This document shows, piece by piece, positions 1 to 7,203 of a stretch of DNA of 64,000 nucleotides. The notes beneath the pieces are model-generated. The model was not told the origin of the DNA and ran no database searches. It saw only the letters and a program-made list of their open reading frames with translations. The DNA comes from a bacterium (GTDB taxonomy: Bacteria > Elusimicrobiota > Elusimicrobia > Elusimicrobiales > UBA9959): assembly GCA_021811315.1 (NCBI GenBank), contig JAJZPF010000008.1:30294-94293 (forward strand), read 5' to 3'. Position numbers and translations under genes: made by a program. How positions within the stretch are numbered: the stretch's first letter is position 1; each line of letters starts with the position of its first letter.

Positions 1-791
1 AGGGTCTGCGTCCCGCCCGTGGTGAAGAAGATCTTCGCGCCGGCCGCCCGGATGCGGTCCAGGGCCTCTTTATGGGGGTGGCCGTACACATTGTCGACGC
101 CGACGGAAATTATCGCCATCTTGGGCTTTACGCGGGCCAGGAAGCCGTTGGTGGAGGAATAGCGGGAGCCGTGATGCCCCACTTTAAGCGCGTAGGACTC
201 AAGGCCGGACTTGAAGATGCGCATCATCGCGTTCTCTATGGAAGCCTCGGCGTCGCCGGTGAACAGCAGCCCGGTGCCGTTGTAGAAGAACCGCAGCACT
301 ACCGAGCAGTTATTGACGTCGTCGTTGTATTTGAGCTGCACGGGCTCCGAGCAGGTATTGAGGATTTTCACGGTCACGCGGGAGTCCCAGTTCAGGTTGC
401 TGCCGGCTTCCGGGTAATGGGTCTTGCAATTGGGCTCGGCGTCGGCCAGTTCGCGCAGGTTATTGTCGCCTTTGGCCTCGACGTTCTCGGCCCGGGAATC
501 GTAGAAATTTTTCACGTCGACCATGGCGAAAACCTTTTTCAGGCCCCGGTAATGGTCGCTGTGCGGGTGGGTGAGCACGACGTGGTCGATAGTGGTTATC
601 CCCTTGTCCTTCAGGAATTTCCCCACCGCCTCGCCGGAGGGGCCGCCGTCTATCAGGACATTATGTCCGTTAGGCAGCTCGATGTAAGTCGCGTCGCCCT
701 GCCCGACGTTCAGGTAGTAAACGTTGAGCTGGGCCCAGAGGCTGGAGGAAGAAAGCAGCAAGAGGGAAATGAAAGCCGTCAGTTTGCGCAT
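1..791 (-). CDS. ComEC/Rec2-like metallo-beta-lactamase-fold hydrolase, exported (C-terminus cut by window edge)
   Basis: This minus-strand reading frame is missing from the ORF track because it runs off the left edge. The conceptual translation starts MRKLTAFISLLLLSSSSLWAQ, a clear signal peptide, followed by a ComEC-type core: YYLNVGQGDATYIELPNG, the metal motif THPHSDHYRG (HxHxDH), FTGDAE and VGHHGSRYS. These match the stand-alone hydrolase domain of the ComEC/Rec2 family, which binds two metals and usually acts on phosphoesters. The signal peptide puts it in the periplasm or on the surface, so it is more likely a secreted nuclease or phosphodiesterase than a DNA channel. I chose the ATG at 791 because CGGGAG lies ahead of it; an in-frame ATG at 818 sits directly beside a TATAAT box and has no ribosome site. 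The substrate cannot be told from sequence. Confidence 0.88.
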   Translation of the reverse strand, partial: MRKLTAFISLLLLSSSSLWAQLNVYYLNVGQGDATYIELPNGHNVLIDGGPSGEAVGKFLKDKGITTIDHVVLTHPHSDHYRGLKKVFAMVDVKNFYDSRAENVEAKGDNNLRELADAEPNCKTHYPEAGSNLNWDSRVTVKILNTCSEPVQLKYNDDVNNCSVVLRFFYNGTGLLFTGDAEASIENAMMRIFKSGLESYALKVGHHGSRYSSTNGFLARVKPKMAIISVGVDNVYGHPHKEALDRIRAAGAKIFFTTGGTQT

Positions 792-821
792 CGAAGTCTC
801 CCGGGCCTTTATTTTCATGAC

Positions 822-827
822 TATATT
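822..827 (-). promoter_or_regulatory. Probable -10 box for the ComEC-like gene
   Basis: The minus strand reads CCTATAATATAG about 30 bases before the ATG at 791, with TATAAT as the -10. No convincing -35 is present at 17 bases, so the assignment rests on the hexamer alone. Confidence 0.45.
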
Positions 828-863
828 ATAGGGGGCGCCGCTTGACCCTTAAAGTGCCAAAGG

Positions 864-881
864 GCCTATAGGTCTATAGGC
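864..881. repeat. 18-bp near-perfect palindrome (GCCTATAG-GT-CTATAGGC)
   Basis: Two 8-base inverted arms are separated by GT, in the gap between the end of the beta-barrel-type gene and the promoter of the ComEC-like gene. The size and position suit a repressor operator; no T-run follows, so it is not an intrinsic terminator. Confidence 0.4.
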
Positions 882-909
882 AAAGGGGAAGAGAACCCCG
901 GCCGGGGAT

Positions 910-1575
910 TCACTCTTCTTTCTCTTTTTCAGGTTCGCCGTCTTCGTCGTCGCCGCCGAGGATGGCATAGGAAAGGCCCAGGGTCATGCCGGAGACGCGC
1001 CGGCTGCGCCCCGTCAGGTTCCTGCGGTATTCGGCGTTAAGGGTGACGCTGTGGTTGATCTTCAGCTCCACGCCGTAGCCGAGAGTGGGAGAAATAAAGC
1101 GGGAGGAGACATAGCCCCCTTCTTCTTCGGAGTCCGGCTCTTTCAGCCAGGTCAGTTCGACCCCGGCCAGCAGGTAGGGTTTAACGGCCTTGAACTCCCT
1201 CCCGCGCCAGCCGGAAAGAAGTATTTTGGCGAAGTCGACGCCTTCGGACCTGGCATTGGTGGCCGCCCCGTCCGTGACGCTGTGGGAATAGGCGTAGTAG
1301 AGCTGCAGGTTCCAGTCCAGGGCCGACCGGCCCAGCTTCAGCTCGGAAGCGCATTCGAATTCGACGCCGGCGCGCAGCGACTCGCCGTGGGTGGTCCCGT
1401 ACCTCTCGAAATCTCCGTCCAGGGAAAGGGAAATAGACTGCGCCTCGGTCTTCAGCGCAGGCTCCGCGGAAACCGGGCCCGGCAGGCAGGCCAGCGCCGC
1501 CGAGATAAGCAGGGCCGTTTTTATCCGGGAGCCGGCCGGGGAAAATATTTTACCGGCTCCGGCTGAAAAGCTCAT
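910..1575 (-). CDS. Exported outer-membrane-beta-barrel-like protein of unknown function
   Basis: The frame is open from 1686, but the real start is most likely the ATG at 1575, which overlaps the stop of the permease gene as ATGA; this gives 221 residues. The N-terminus has a signal peptide (TALLISAALACLPGPVSA). The rest alternates short amphipathic strands, such as DWNLQLYYAYSH and VTLNAEYRRNLTG, ending in a strand-like segment and an acidic tail (GGDDEDGEPEKEKEE). This pattern suggests a small outer-membrane barrel, but no family is recognised. As the last gene of an ABC-exporter operon it may be a partner of that exporter (inference). The acidic tail after the last strand is unusual, since barrels normally end in an aromatic residue. 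Confidence 0.6.
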   Translation of the reverse strand: MSFSAGAGKIFSPAGSRIKTALLISAALACLPGPVSAEPALKTEAQSISLSLDGDFERYGTTHGESLRAGVEFECASELKLGRSALDWNLQLYYAYSHSVTDGAATNARSEGVDFAKILLSGWRGREFKAVKPYLLAGVELTWLKEPDSEEEGGYVSSRFISPTLGYGVELKINHSVTLNAEYRRNLTGRSRRVSGMTLGLSYAILGGDDEDGEPEKEKEE

Positions 1576-2867
1576 CTTTTCCTGCCGAACTTCAGCCGCA
1601 TCGTAAGCAGGGCCTCGCCCGAAAAAAGCCGGGCCGCGTAAACTACGCAGACGGTAAAGACCGCGGCCTGGTAGGCTATGCCCCACAGCACCTGCGCGGT
1701 GTTCCCCATCATCATGTTCTGCGGCGCCATGAAGGCGTGCGTGAACGGGATGGCGTAGAGCAGGAATTTTATACCCAGGTTGGCGGAGCTCAGGTCTATG
1801 AAGATCGGGAGCAGGTAGGACAGCATCAGCGCCATCATCAGCGGGGTCATCATCGCCTGTATGCTTTTAAGGTCCTCTGAAAGCACGCCGAGGATGAACG
1901 CTATCGAGAGGGCGCAAAGGATGCAGAACAGCACCGAGAGCCCCACGAGGAAATAGCCCTGGGGGGAGATCAGGAGGCCCAGCTTCGCGAGCGCGGGCCC
2001 TGCCGCGGAAACTCCCGCGGCCGCTCCCAGGGTGGTCTCGGCGGTAATGCCGGACATGAAAGACCTCATCCCCAGCATATAGGCCGCCGAAAGCGCGGCG
2101 GCGATAACGGCCGAGGCGGCGAGCTTCGACATGACCAGCAGCCGCCTGTCGATGGGCGAGCTCAGCAGGGTTTCCAGCGTTTTATTCTCTTTTTCCCCCG
2201 CCACGGAGGTCATTATCATCTGGGCCGAAAGAATGACTATGAAGAAAACCGCTACCGGGAAGAAATAGGTCTGGGACTGGATGAAAGCCAGCACCTGCGC
2301 CAGCGGAACTTCCTCCGCGTGCCCGTCCACTACCGCGAACTCGAGAGCCGGGGCGGGATTCCTGAGGAAAGCCGGGGCGACGCCCGGAACCCTGCGCTCC
2401 AGCACATAGTAGCTCAATTCGCCGGAGACCACCGCCGCGGCCTTCCTGGTCCTGGAGGCGGCGAGGACCGGCCCCAGCCCCGAAGCGTTCTTTTTGAACC
2501 TGGAATAGAACTCGACGCGCGACTTTTTCCCGGAATTTATAGTTCTCTCCAGCCCCTCGGGGATCAGGATGAACGAGTTTTCGGCGGCATGCTCCGGGGA
2601 GGCCATGGCGGCTTCGATATTCGCCGCCCGGGAGGGTCTTATCTCGTAACCGGCTTCGGCAAGGGCCGCCGCAAGCCGCCGCGAGACCGCGGACCTGTCC
2701 AGGTCGAGGGTGACCACGCCGTTGTGGGCCGCGGTGGACTTGTTCTGGCTGCCGACCGATTTCCCGATGACCTGGAAAATGAGCAGCATCGCGGCTATCG
2801 AGAGTATGACCTGGAGCGTCAGCAGCTCCTTGATCTCTTTTTTTACCAGGACGAAGAAGATGTTCAT
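1572..2867 (-). CDS. ABC-2 type transporter permease (NatB-like)
   Basis: This 431-residue integral membrane protein has one N-terminal helix (about 17-38), a long extracytoplasmic domain (about 40-200), then about six helices between 205 and 425, including FFPVAVFFIVILSAQMIM and ALMLSYLLPIFIDL. The motif VAGEKENKTLETLLSSPI right after the second helix is the signature of NatB/YhaP-type ABC-2 permeases. It should pair with the ATPase encoded directly upstream, whose stop codon overlaps this start as ATGA. NatAB systems export ions or small molecules; the substrate here is unknown. Confidence 0.9.
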   Translation of the reverse strand: MNIFFVLVKKEIKELLTLQVILSIAAMLLIFQVIGKSVGSQNKSTAAHNGVVTLDLDRSAVSRRLAAALAEAGYEIRPSRAANIEAAMASPEHAAENSFILIPEGLERTINSGKKSRVEFYSRFKKNASGLGPVLAASRTRKAAAVVSGELSYYVLERRVPGVAPAFLRNPAPALEFAVVDGHAEEVPLAQVLAFIQSQTYFFPVAVFFIVILSAQMIMTSVAGEKENKTLETLLSSPIDRRLLVMSKLAASAVIAAALSAAYMLGMRSFMSGITAETTLGAAAGVSAAGPALAKLGLLISPQGYFLVGLSVLFCILCALSIAFILGVLSEDLKSIQAMMTPLMMALMLSYLLPIFIDLSSANLGIKFLLYAIPFTHAFMAPQNMMMGNTAQVLWGIAYQAAVFTVCVVYAARLFSGEALLTMRLKFGRKR

Positions 2868-3583
2868 TGGGTGAGCTTTATAAAAACTTCTTCCAGGTCG
2901 TCGGTCGTGAAGCGGGTCTTTAAGGCGGCGGGGGTGTCGCAGGCGAGCAGTTTCCCCTTGTTTATCACCCCTATCCGCCCGGAAAGGAACTCTATCTCGG
3001 ACATGTTATGGCTCGAGATAAGGAAGGTCATGCCCCCGGCGGCGAGCTGCTTTATGGTTTTCCGGATCTCGTAGCCGTTCACGATATCCAGCCCGCTGGT
3101 GGGCTCGTCCAGGATAGCCAGTTTCGGCTTCACCATCACGGCGCGCGCGAGCAGCAGCTTGCGCGTCATGCCTTTGCTGTAGGTCTTGACCTTGTCCTCC
3201 AGCCGGTCTTTAAGACCGGAAAGTTCGCTTCCGAAAGCCACCGCGGCCGCCGCCTTTTGCTTGTCCCTCAAAAAGACCAGCGCCATGAAATCCAGGTATT
3301 CCCGTCCGGTCAGGTTCTTGTAGGCGCCCGCCTCTTCGGGCAGGTAGCTGATTATTTCCCTGACCCCGTGCGCTTCCCGCGCGGTGTCGAGGCCGAACAC
3401 CGCCACCGAGCCGGAGCTAGGGGAGAGGATGGTGGCTATCGTCTTGAGCGTGGTGGATTTGCCCACGCCGTTAGGGCCCACCAGGGCGAAGATCTCGCCC
3501 TCCCTCACATCAAAGGTCAGGCCCGAGACTGCCTCGAAGTCGGCGTATTTTTTTACAAGGCCGCGTATTTCAACCGCGTTCAT
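2864..3583 (-). CDS. ABC transporter ATP-binding protein (NatA-like)
   Basis: At 239 residues this is a typical stand-alone ATPase. Visible motifs are Walker A GPNGVGKST (about 37-45), a variant signature YSKGMTRKLLLARA, Walker B LAILDEPTSGLD and the switch His in ISSHNM. The signature YSKGM is the form common in ABC-2 exporters. It powers the permease encoded next and heads a three-gene operon (ATPase, permease, barrel-like protein). No Shine-Dalgarno site precedes the ATG; instead TGCTAAAAT ends six bases before it, so the mRNA is probably leaderless. Confidence 0.93.
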   Translation of the reverse strand: MNAVEIRGLVKKYADFEAVSGLTFDVREGEIFALVGPNGVGKSTTLKTIATILSPSSGSVAVFGLDTAREAHGVREIISYLPEEAGAYKNLTGREYLDFMALVFLRDKQKAAAAVAFGSELSGLKDRLEDKVKTYSKGMTRKLLLARAVMVKPKLAILDEPTSGLDIVNGYEIRKTIKQLAAGGMTFLISSHNMSEIEFLSGRIGVINKGKLLACDTPAALKTRFTTDDLEEVFIKLTQ

Positions 3584-3589
3584 CCAGGT

Positions 3590-3598
3590 ATTTTAGCA
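3590..3598 (-). promoter_or_regulatory. Extended -10 promoter, predicted leaderless start of the ABC operon
   Basis: The minus strand reads TGCTAAAAT-ACCTGG-ATG. TGC plus TAAAAT is an extended -10 element, and a six-base gap would place transcription start at the A of the start codon. No -35 box or ribosome site is visible. Confidence 0.6.
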
Positions 3599-3625
3599 TT
3601 TCACCGGAACGCGTTTTTTATGCCG

Positions 3626-3654
3626 AATAAAAACAGCCGGCTGGCTGCCGGCTG
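3626..3654 (-). terminator. Intrinsic terminator of the small membrane protein gene
   Basis: On the minus strand CAGCCGGC-AGCCA-GCCGGCTG forms an 8-bp GC-rich stem followed by TTTTTATT, just downstream of the stop at 3678. Confidence 0.8.
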
Positions 3655-3677
3655 CTCTTATTTGCGCTTCAGCGCGG

Positions 3678-4079
3678 TTATTTGGAGGCTTTCTTCGCGG
3701 GCTCGGGAGCTTTTACGGCTTCGGCCTTCCAGGGCATTTCATTTTCATCGCCGTCGTCCGTCATCATACCCTGGCCGATGGCGCACCTGGGGCCGTTGCA
3801 TGAGATATTCCTCTTGATATGGCTGCCGGCGGCGCACAGGATGCCCAGCAGGCCGATAATAACGAGGATAGACCCGGTCACGGCCCCCATCCTCTTGATG
3901 CAGTTGGCCGTTTCCTTGGCCGCGTGCTGGGCGACCCAGTAGCCGAGGGCCGCTATCAGGGCGCAAATGAGAAAAGGCGCGAAACTGCTGCAGCCGCCGC
4001 GGCCGTAGCCGCCGGACATGCCGCAAGCCTGCGCGGCCGCAGGCAAAGCCACTAAAGCTAATGTAATAAGCATCTTCAT
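3678..4079 (-). CDS. Small exported/membrane protein of unknown function
   Basis: This 133-residue protein starts with a signal peptide ending near AAAQACG. A glycine-rich Cys-containing stretch (CGMSGGYGRGGCSSF) follows, then a hydrophobic segment (FLICALIAALGYWVAQHA) and a second one (GSILVIIGLLGILCA), then a polar Lys/Glu/Ala-rich tail. Six Cys in the mature part could form disulphides or bind a metal. The start is supported by AAGGAGAAA seven bases ahead of the ATG. The gene has its own promoter and terminator, so it is a single-gene unit. I recognise no family. Confidence 0.7.
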   Translation of the reverse strand: MKMLITLALVALPAAAQACGMSGGYGRGGCSSFAPFLICALIAALGYWVAQHAAKETANCIKRMGAVTGSILVIIGLLGILCAAGSHIKRNISCNGPRCAIGQGMMTDDGDENEMPWKAEAVKAPEPAKKASK

Positions 4080-4111
4080 ATTGTTTCTCCTTAAGACTGC
4101 GCTGTACCTCT

Positions 4112-4140
4112 AATCTACGAATTTAAAGCTGCCGTGTCAA
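4112..4140 (-). promoter_or_regulatory. Sigma-70-type promoter for the small membrane protein
   Basis: The minus strand shows TTGACA, a 17-base spacer and TAGATT. It overlaps the end of the upstream RIO-kinase gene and precedes the ATG at 4079 by about 30 bases, leaving a short leader with AAGGAG. Confidence 0.75.
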
Positions 4141-4147
4141 AAGCTGG

Positions 4148-4909
4148 TTACATCAGGTTCAACCGGTACCTGGACCAGATATCGTCGAAGATCCTCTCCG
4201 GGTCGGCGGCCACCGAGCACCTGGCGAAGAAAGCGCAGAGATTGCGCAGGTCACGCAGCAGCAGCGCCTGCGCGTTCGGGTTCCTCCTGGGGTCCGAGGC
4301 CTGCGGGAAGTCTATTATGACCGCCCTGCCCCTGTGATACAGCACATTGTACGGCGACAGGTCCCCGTGCACTATATTGCAGCGCAGGAACAGCTCGACA
4401 TTCCGCATCAGGCGCGCGAGAACGCCGCGCGGATCGTCCAGTTCCCCTCTCGCTTCTATAAGCTTGAGGGCGCGGTCCTCCCCCTCGCCAAGGTATTCCA
4501 TTATGAAGGAATCCTGCCCCGCTTTCACCAGGGCCGGCACGTCCGCCCCGGCGGCGAGCAGCTCCTCCAGGTACGCCGTCTCGCGGTTCTGCCAGACCGC
4601 CTCCTCCACCTCCCGGCCGAAACGCGACTTTTTTCGCACGGCAAGCATGGCCCGCCTTTTATACATATTCTGCGTCACGAAATAATCCGCCCTGTTCTTG
4701 AAACCGCGCTCCTCCCTTTTCTTATAGACCTTGGCGGCGTAATAAGTTTTGCCGCCGCTGCCGCTTTTTGAGACGACATGCACCACCGCCTCCTTGCCCT
4801 CGCTCAGGACGCGCTCGTAGCCGTCTATAGTTCCGTCGTCGAAATACTGCCTCAGGACTTCCGGGCAGGCGCAGGCGCCGCCGGCGTAAGACTCTTCGAT
4901 ATATTTCAT
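4148..4909 (-). CDS. RIO-type serine protein kinase
   Basis: This 253-residue protein matches the RIO1-like kinase fold rather than ordinary Ser/Thr kinases. The nucleotide loop LSEGKEAVVH (about 36-45) corresponds to the RIO STGKEA loop. The catalytic loop is VHGDLSPYNVLY (HGDLSxYN) and the metal-binding motif is IIDFPQA (the IDxxQ motif). There is no activation loop or substrate-binding lobe, as expected for RIO proteins. In archaea and eukaryotes RIO kinases act in small-subunit ribosome maturation; bacterial members are less common and their substrates are mostly unknown. It follows a short leader ORF and a hairpin, so expression may be controlled at that point. Confidence 0.87.
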   Translation of the reverse strand: MKYIEESYAGGACACPEVLRQYFDDGTIDGYERVLSEGKEAVVHVVSKSGSGGKTYYAAKVYKKREERGFKNRADYFVTQNMYKRRAMLAVRKKSRFGREVEEAVWQNRETAYLEELLAAGADVPALVKAGQDSFIMEYLGEGEDRALKLIEARGELDDPRGVLARLMRNVELFLRCNIVHGDLSPYNVLYHRGRAVIIDFPQASDPRRNPNAQALLLRDLRNLCAFFARCSVAADPERIFDDIWSRYRLNLM

Positions 4910-4951
4910 TTAAGCTCCGTTTTAGATAAGCGGGGCCGGCGCGGCAAAGCG

Positions 4952-4977
4952 CGGCGGCCTCCGTGGCGGAGCCGCCG
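4952..4977. repeat. GC-rich hairpin between leader ORF and RIO kinase
   Basis: CGGCGGCCTCCG-TGG-CGGAGCCGCCG can form an 11-bp stem with one bulged base and a three-base loop. No T-tract follows, so it is not a classical terminator. It sits in the untranslated gap between the 22-residue ORF and the kinase start. Confidence 0.55.
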
Positions 4978-4996
4978 GTCCTTCGGTTTAATTCAA

Positions 4997-5065
4997 TTAA
5001 TTAAGGCGTGAAAAGGAGGCGGCTTCCGCGGTGGTTTTAATGATTTGAGTGTTTATATTTTTCAT
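4997..5065 (-). CDS. Putative 22-residue leader peptide ahead of the RIO kinase
   Basis: This ORF is too short for the ORF track. It encodes MKNINTQIIKTTAEAASFSR followed by LN and a TAA. It has one of the strongest ribosome sites in the window, AAGGAGG seven bases before ATG, and an extended -10 (TGCTAGAAT) about 35 bases before the start. The peptide is polar, with no signal peptide or hydrophobic helix. It ends 20 bases before a GC-rich hairpin and about 90 bases before the RIO kinase start. A regulatory leader or a small free protein are both possible; there is no run of one amino acid that would indicate attenuation. Confidence 0.5.
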   Translation of the reverse strand: MKNINTQIIKTTAEAASFSRLN

Positions 5066-5099
5066 ATTTGCGCCTCCTTATGTTTAAAGGAATACCGAT

Positions 5100-5108
5100 A
5101 TTCTAGCA
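5100..5108 (-). promoter_or_regulatory. Extended -10 promoter for leader ORF and RIO kinase
   Basis: The minus strand has TGCTAGAAT, identical to the element before the gene at 45636. The start codon is 34 bases further on, leaving room for a leader with AAGGAGG. No clear -35 is seen. Confidence 0.55.
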
Positions 5109-5121
5109 AAAACCGGTTCTT

Positions 5122-5694
5122 TCAGGCCCGGAATTCAGGCGCCAGTATGGAATATACTTTAAGGCTTTTAAAGCCGCCTTTCTCGTAGACTACGTCGCGC
5201 AGCAGGCCCTCGTACTTCATCCCGTTCTTGAGCATTACTTTTTCGGAACCCGCGTTGGTGGTTATGCACCGGGCTTCCAGCCTGTGCAGCTTCATCTTCC
5301 CGAAAGCGAAAGCGATGACCGCGGCCGCGGCCTCCGTCATAAGGCCCCGCCCCCAGTATTTGCGGGAGAGAGCGTACCCGAACTCGGCCTTGGCGTGCTC
5401 CGGCCTCCACCAGACGAAACCGCAGGTTCCGACCAGCTTCCCGCTCTCTTTCAAGACCAGGCCCCATTCGCTGGTTTCCTTCCTGGCGTATTTTTGGACC
5501 ACGTAATTTAAAAATCCCAGCGAGTCCTCCATGGTCCGGTGCGCCTCCCAGGTAACGTCCCGGGCCACCTCGGGGTCCGAAGCGTATTCGAACATGTCGG
5601 AGGCGTCTTCCGGCTTCAATTTCCTCAGCAGGAGGCGCGGCGTTTCCAGCTCCGGCAGGTCCCCGAACACATCAGCTATCTTCAATATTTCCAT
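5122..5694 (-). CDS. GNAT acetyltransferase, RimJ/RimL type
   Basis: At 190 residues this has the expected length for the RimJ/RimL/SpeG-like branch. It opens with LETPRLLLRKLKPEDA and contains the acetyl-CoA pyrophosphate loop region YWGRGLMTEAA and the family segments LEARCITTNAGSEKVMLKNG and GFVWWRPEH. Such enzymes acetylate N-termini of ribosomal proteins, other proteins or small amines; the target here is unknown. It is the last gene of a four-gene operon starting with a response regulator, ten bases behind the zinc-ribbon gene, with AGGGGA as ribosome site. Confidence 0.9.
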   Translation of the reverse strand: MEILKIADVFGDLPELETPRLLLRKLKPEDASDMFEYASDPEVARDVTWEAHRTMEDSLGFLNYVVQKYARKETSEWGLVLKESGKLVGTCGFVWWRPEHAKAEFGYALSRKYWGRGLMTEAAAAVIAFAFGKMKLHRLEARCITTNAGSEKVMLKNGMKYEGLLRDVVYEKGGFKSLKVYSILAPEFRA

Positions 5695-5704
5695 TGGTAA
5701 TCCC

Positions 5705-6046
5705 CTAATATAGCTGCGCCCCGCCGCCCAGCATGGCCTGGACGGCGTTCCACATGCCGTAAAGCGAGTTTATCACGAACCAGGTGACGAGGATGATCCC
5801 GCCGGTATAGGCTATCTTGGCGTTGCGCGAGATCACCGGGGACCGCCAGACATAGATCAGGCTGAACGGGCCCAGCCCCAGAAGCGTGATGGCTATGACG
5901 CCCCAGTGCTTGTACTGCCAGGGGACGTGGCCGTCCTGCCCCTTGCCGCAGCTCCTGCAATAATTATCGCGGCCCCCGATCACGGCGCCGCAGGACCAGC
6001 AGGGGCGCGGAGCCGGCTCCCCGGGAAGATCAGACCGCGTTTCCAT
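5705..6046 (-). CDS. Zinc-ribbon double-pass membrane protein
   Basis: This 113-residue protein has a cytoplasmic N-terminal zinc ribbon (CWSC at about 16-19 and CRSC at about 30-33). Two hydrophobic helices follow, WGVIAITLLGLGPFSLIYVW and YTGGIILVTWFVINSLYGMW. The helix pattern resembles small zinc-ribbon/TM proteins that have no known biochemical role. The gene overlaps the end of the upstream transglutaminase-like gene by 17 bases, so the two are translationally coupled. Confidence 0.75.
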   Translation of the reverse strand: METRSDLPGEPAPRPCWSCGAVIGGRDNYCRSCGKGQDGHVPWQYKHWGVIAITLLGLGPFSLIYVWRSPVISRNAKIAYTGGIILVTWFVINSLYGMWNAVQAMLGGGAQLY

Positions 6047-6719
6047 GTTTTCCTTTTAACTCGGAATACGGCCGCGGCCGGCGGCGGATCAGCGGCGCGC
6101 GCGAGCCGCCGAGCACTTCCGCTTCGAGCAGCAAAGAATCGGCGCGGCGCAGCTCTTTTTCCGGCAGGCGGCCCAGCAGCCTGTAATGCCGGACGGAGTC
6201 CAGCTTCCTGCTCACGAAAAAAACGTTCTTCTCCGAGCAGAGCCACTCCGGCTTGAGCGCCGGGGTGTCCAGGGGCCCTGAGAATTCGCGCAGCGTTTTC
6301 TCCCCGCCGCCGTTATAATAAAATTCGAAGTAGCTGCGGGCCAGCTCGCCGAAGGATCTATAGACCGGCTCCCGGTAGCGCAGGCCGCAGAAATGCGACT
6401 GGGCGACGGCCCCCCAGCGGCCGTTGACCACGAAAGGCGCTATCACATGATCGTCGTCGCGCGGGTTGGCGCGCAGGTCCAGCAGCATCGAGCGCCGCCC
6501 GTGGAAAAGGAAGGCCGCGGCCGCGAACATAGCCCCCTCTATGCAGTGGGCTTTCTTTTCTTTCAGGACCTTAAGCGGGGAGAAGCAGGTGTTCGGCTTG
6601 TCGTCATTGTAGGAAAGTTCGTAATCCAGGAAATCCTGGACCTTGCGCGGGGTATCGAGACGGCGCAGGATGGACAGGTGCTCCGCGCTGAAACAAGAGA
6701 AGGCCTGGTTTTTTTTCAC
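6030..6719 (-). CDS. Transglutaminase-like (papain-fold) protein of unknown function
   Basis: This 229-residue protein carries a plausible Cys-His-Asp/Asn set: C59 in EKKAHCIEGA, H91 in RDDDHVIAPF and a polar residue in VVNGRWGAV. That order and spacing match small transglutaminase-like proteins conserved as hypotheticals in many bacteria. No signal peptide is present, so it should act in the cytoplasm, perhaps as a peptidase or amidase. It starts with GTG directly after the stop of the response regulator; no good ribosome site is seen, so coupling with the upstream gene is likely. Confidence 0.65.
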   Translation of the reverse strand: MKKNQAFSCFSAEHLSILRRLDTPRKVQDFLDYELSYNDDKPNTCFSPLKVLKEKKAHCIEGAMFAAAAFLFHGRRSMLLDLRANPRDDDHVIAPFVVNGRWGAVAQSHFCGLRYREPVYRSFGELARSYFEFYYNGGGEKTLREFSGPLDTPALKPEWLCSEKNVFFVSRKLDSVRHYRLLGRLPEKELRRADSLLLEAEVLGGSRAPLIRRRPRPYSELKGKHGNAV

Positions 6720-7145
6720 TTACTTGGGTTTTTTTTCAACGTGCCAGGGCTTGTCTTCGGCCTTGGACTCGTTCTTCGTTTTTTCGAGGTCGTTCAGGGT
6801 GTTAAGCACCACGGCGCGCATCCGCTCTATTTCGAACGGTTTCGTAAGGTAGCCGCTGGCGCCGCTTTTAAGCGTAAGGGCCGCGGTCTCGAGGTCCTCG
6901 TTGCCGGTAAGCATCCACACTATAGGCGCCTGGCCCGTGTCCTTTATCAGCTCGAGCACCCTTATCCCGGACAGCCCCGGCATCGAGATATCCAGGAAAA
7001 CCATGGAGGGCTTTTCCTTCTTGATTATTTCAAGGCCGGCCTCCCCGTTCGCCGCGGTCAGGACTTCGCAGTGGCCTACGAAAGCCTGTTTAATGATAAA
7101 GAGCACGTTCTCTTCGTCATCCACGATAAGTATTTTATGCGTCAT
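6720..7145 (-). CDS. Single-domain response regulator (receiver)
   Basis: The receiver fold is complete: acidic pair DD9-10, phospho-acceptor D52 in FLDISMPG, T80 in MLTGNED and K102 in LTKPFE. A Lys/Glu-rich tail of about 20 residues follows, with no output domain. It heads a four-gene operon with a transglutaminase-like protein, a zinc-ribbon membrane protein and a GNAT, but no histidine kinase is adjacent. A TAAAAT box about 30 bases before the start is a possible -10. Confidence 0.93.
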   Translation of the reverse strand: MTHKILIVDDEENVLFIIKQAFVGHCEVLTAANGEAGLEIIKKEKPSMVFLDISMPGLSGIRVLELIKDTGQAPIVWMLTGNEDLETAALTLKSGASGYLTKPFEIERMRAVVLNTLNDLEKTKNESKAEDKPWHVEKKPK

Positions 7146-7170
7146 AATGTTCCAGCTTTCCCCAACCGGT

Positions 7171-7176
7171 ATTTTA
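7171..7176 (-). promoter_or_regulatory. Probable -10 box of the response-regulator operon
   Basis: The minus strand reads TTGTAAAATACC about 30 bases before the ATG at 7145. No -35 stands out. Confidence 0.4.
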
Positions 7177-7203
7177 CAATAAGGGGCGGGCCGAAGCCCC
7201 GTT

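Noticed and set aside
72-845. 257-residue plus-strand ORF at the left edge
   Set aside because: The minus strand encodes a ComEC-like hydrolase with metal motifs over the same bases, so this plus ORF is a shadow.
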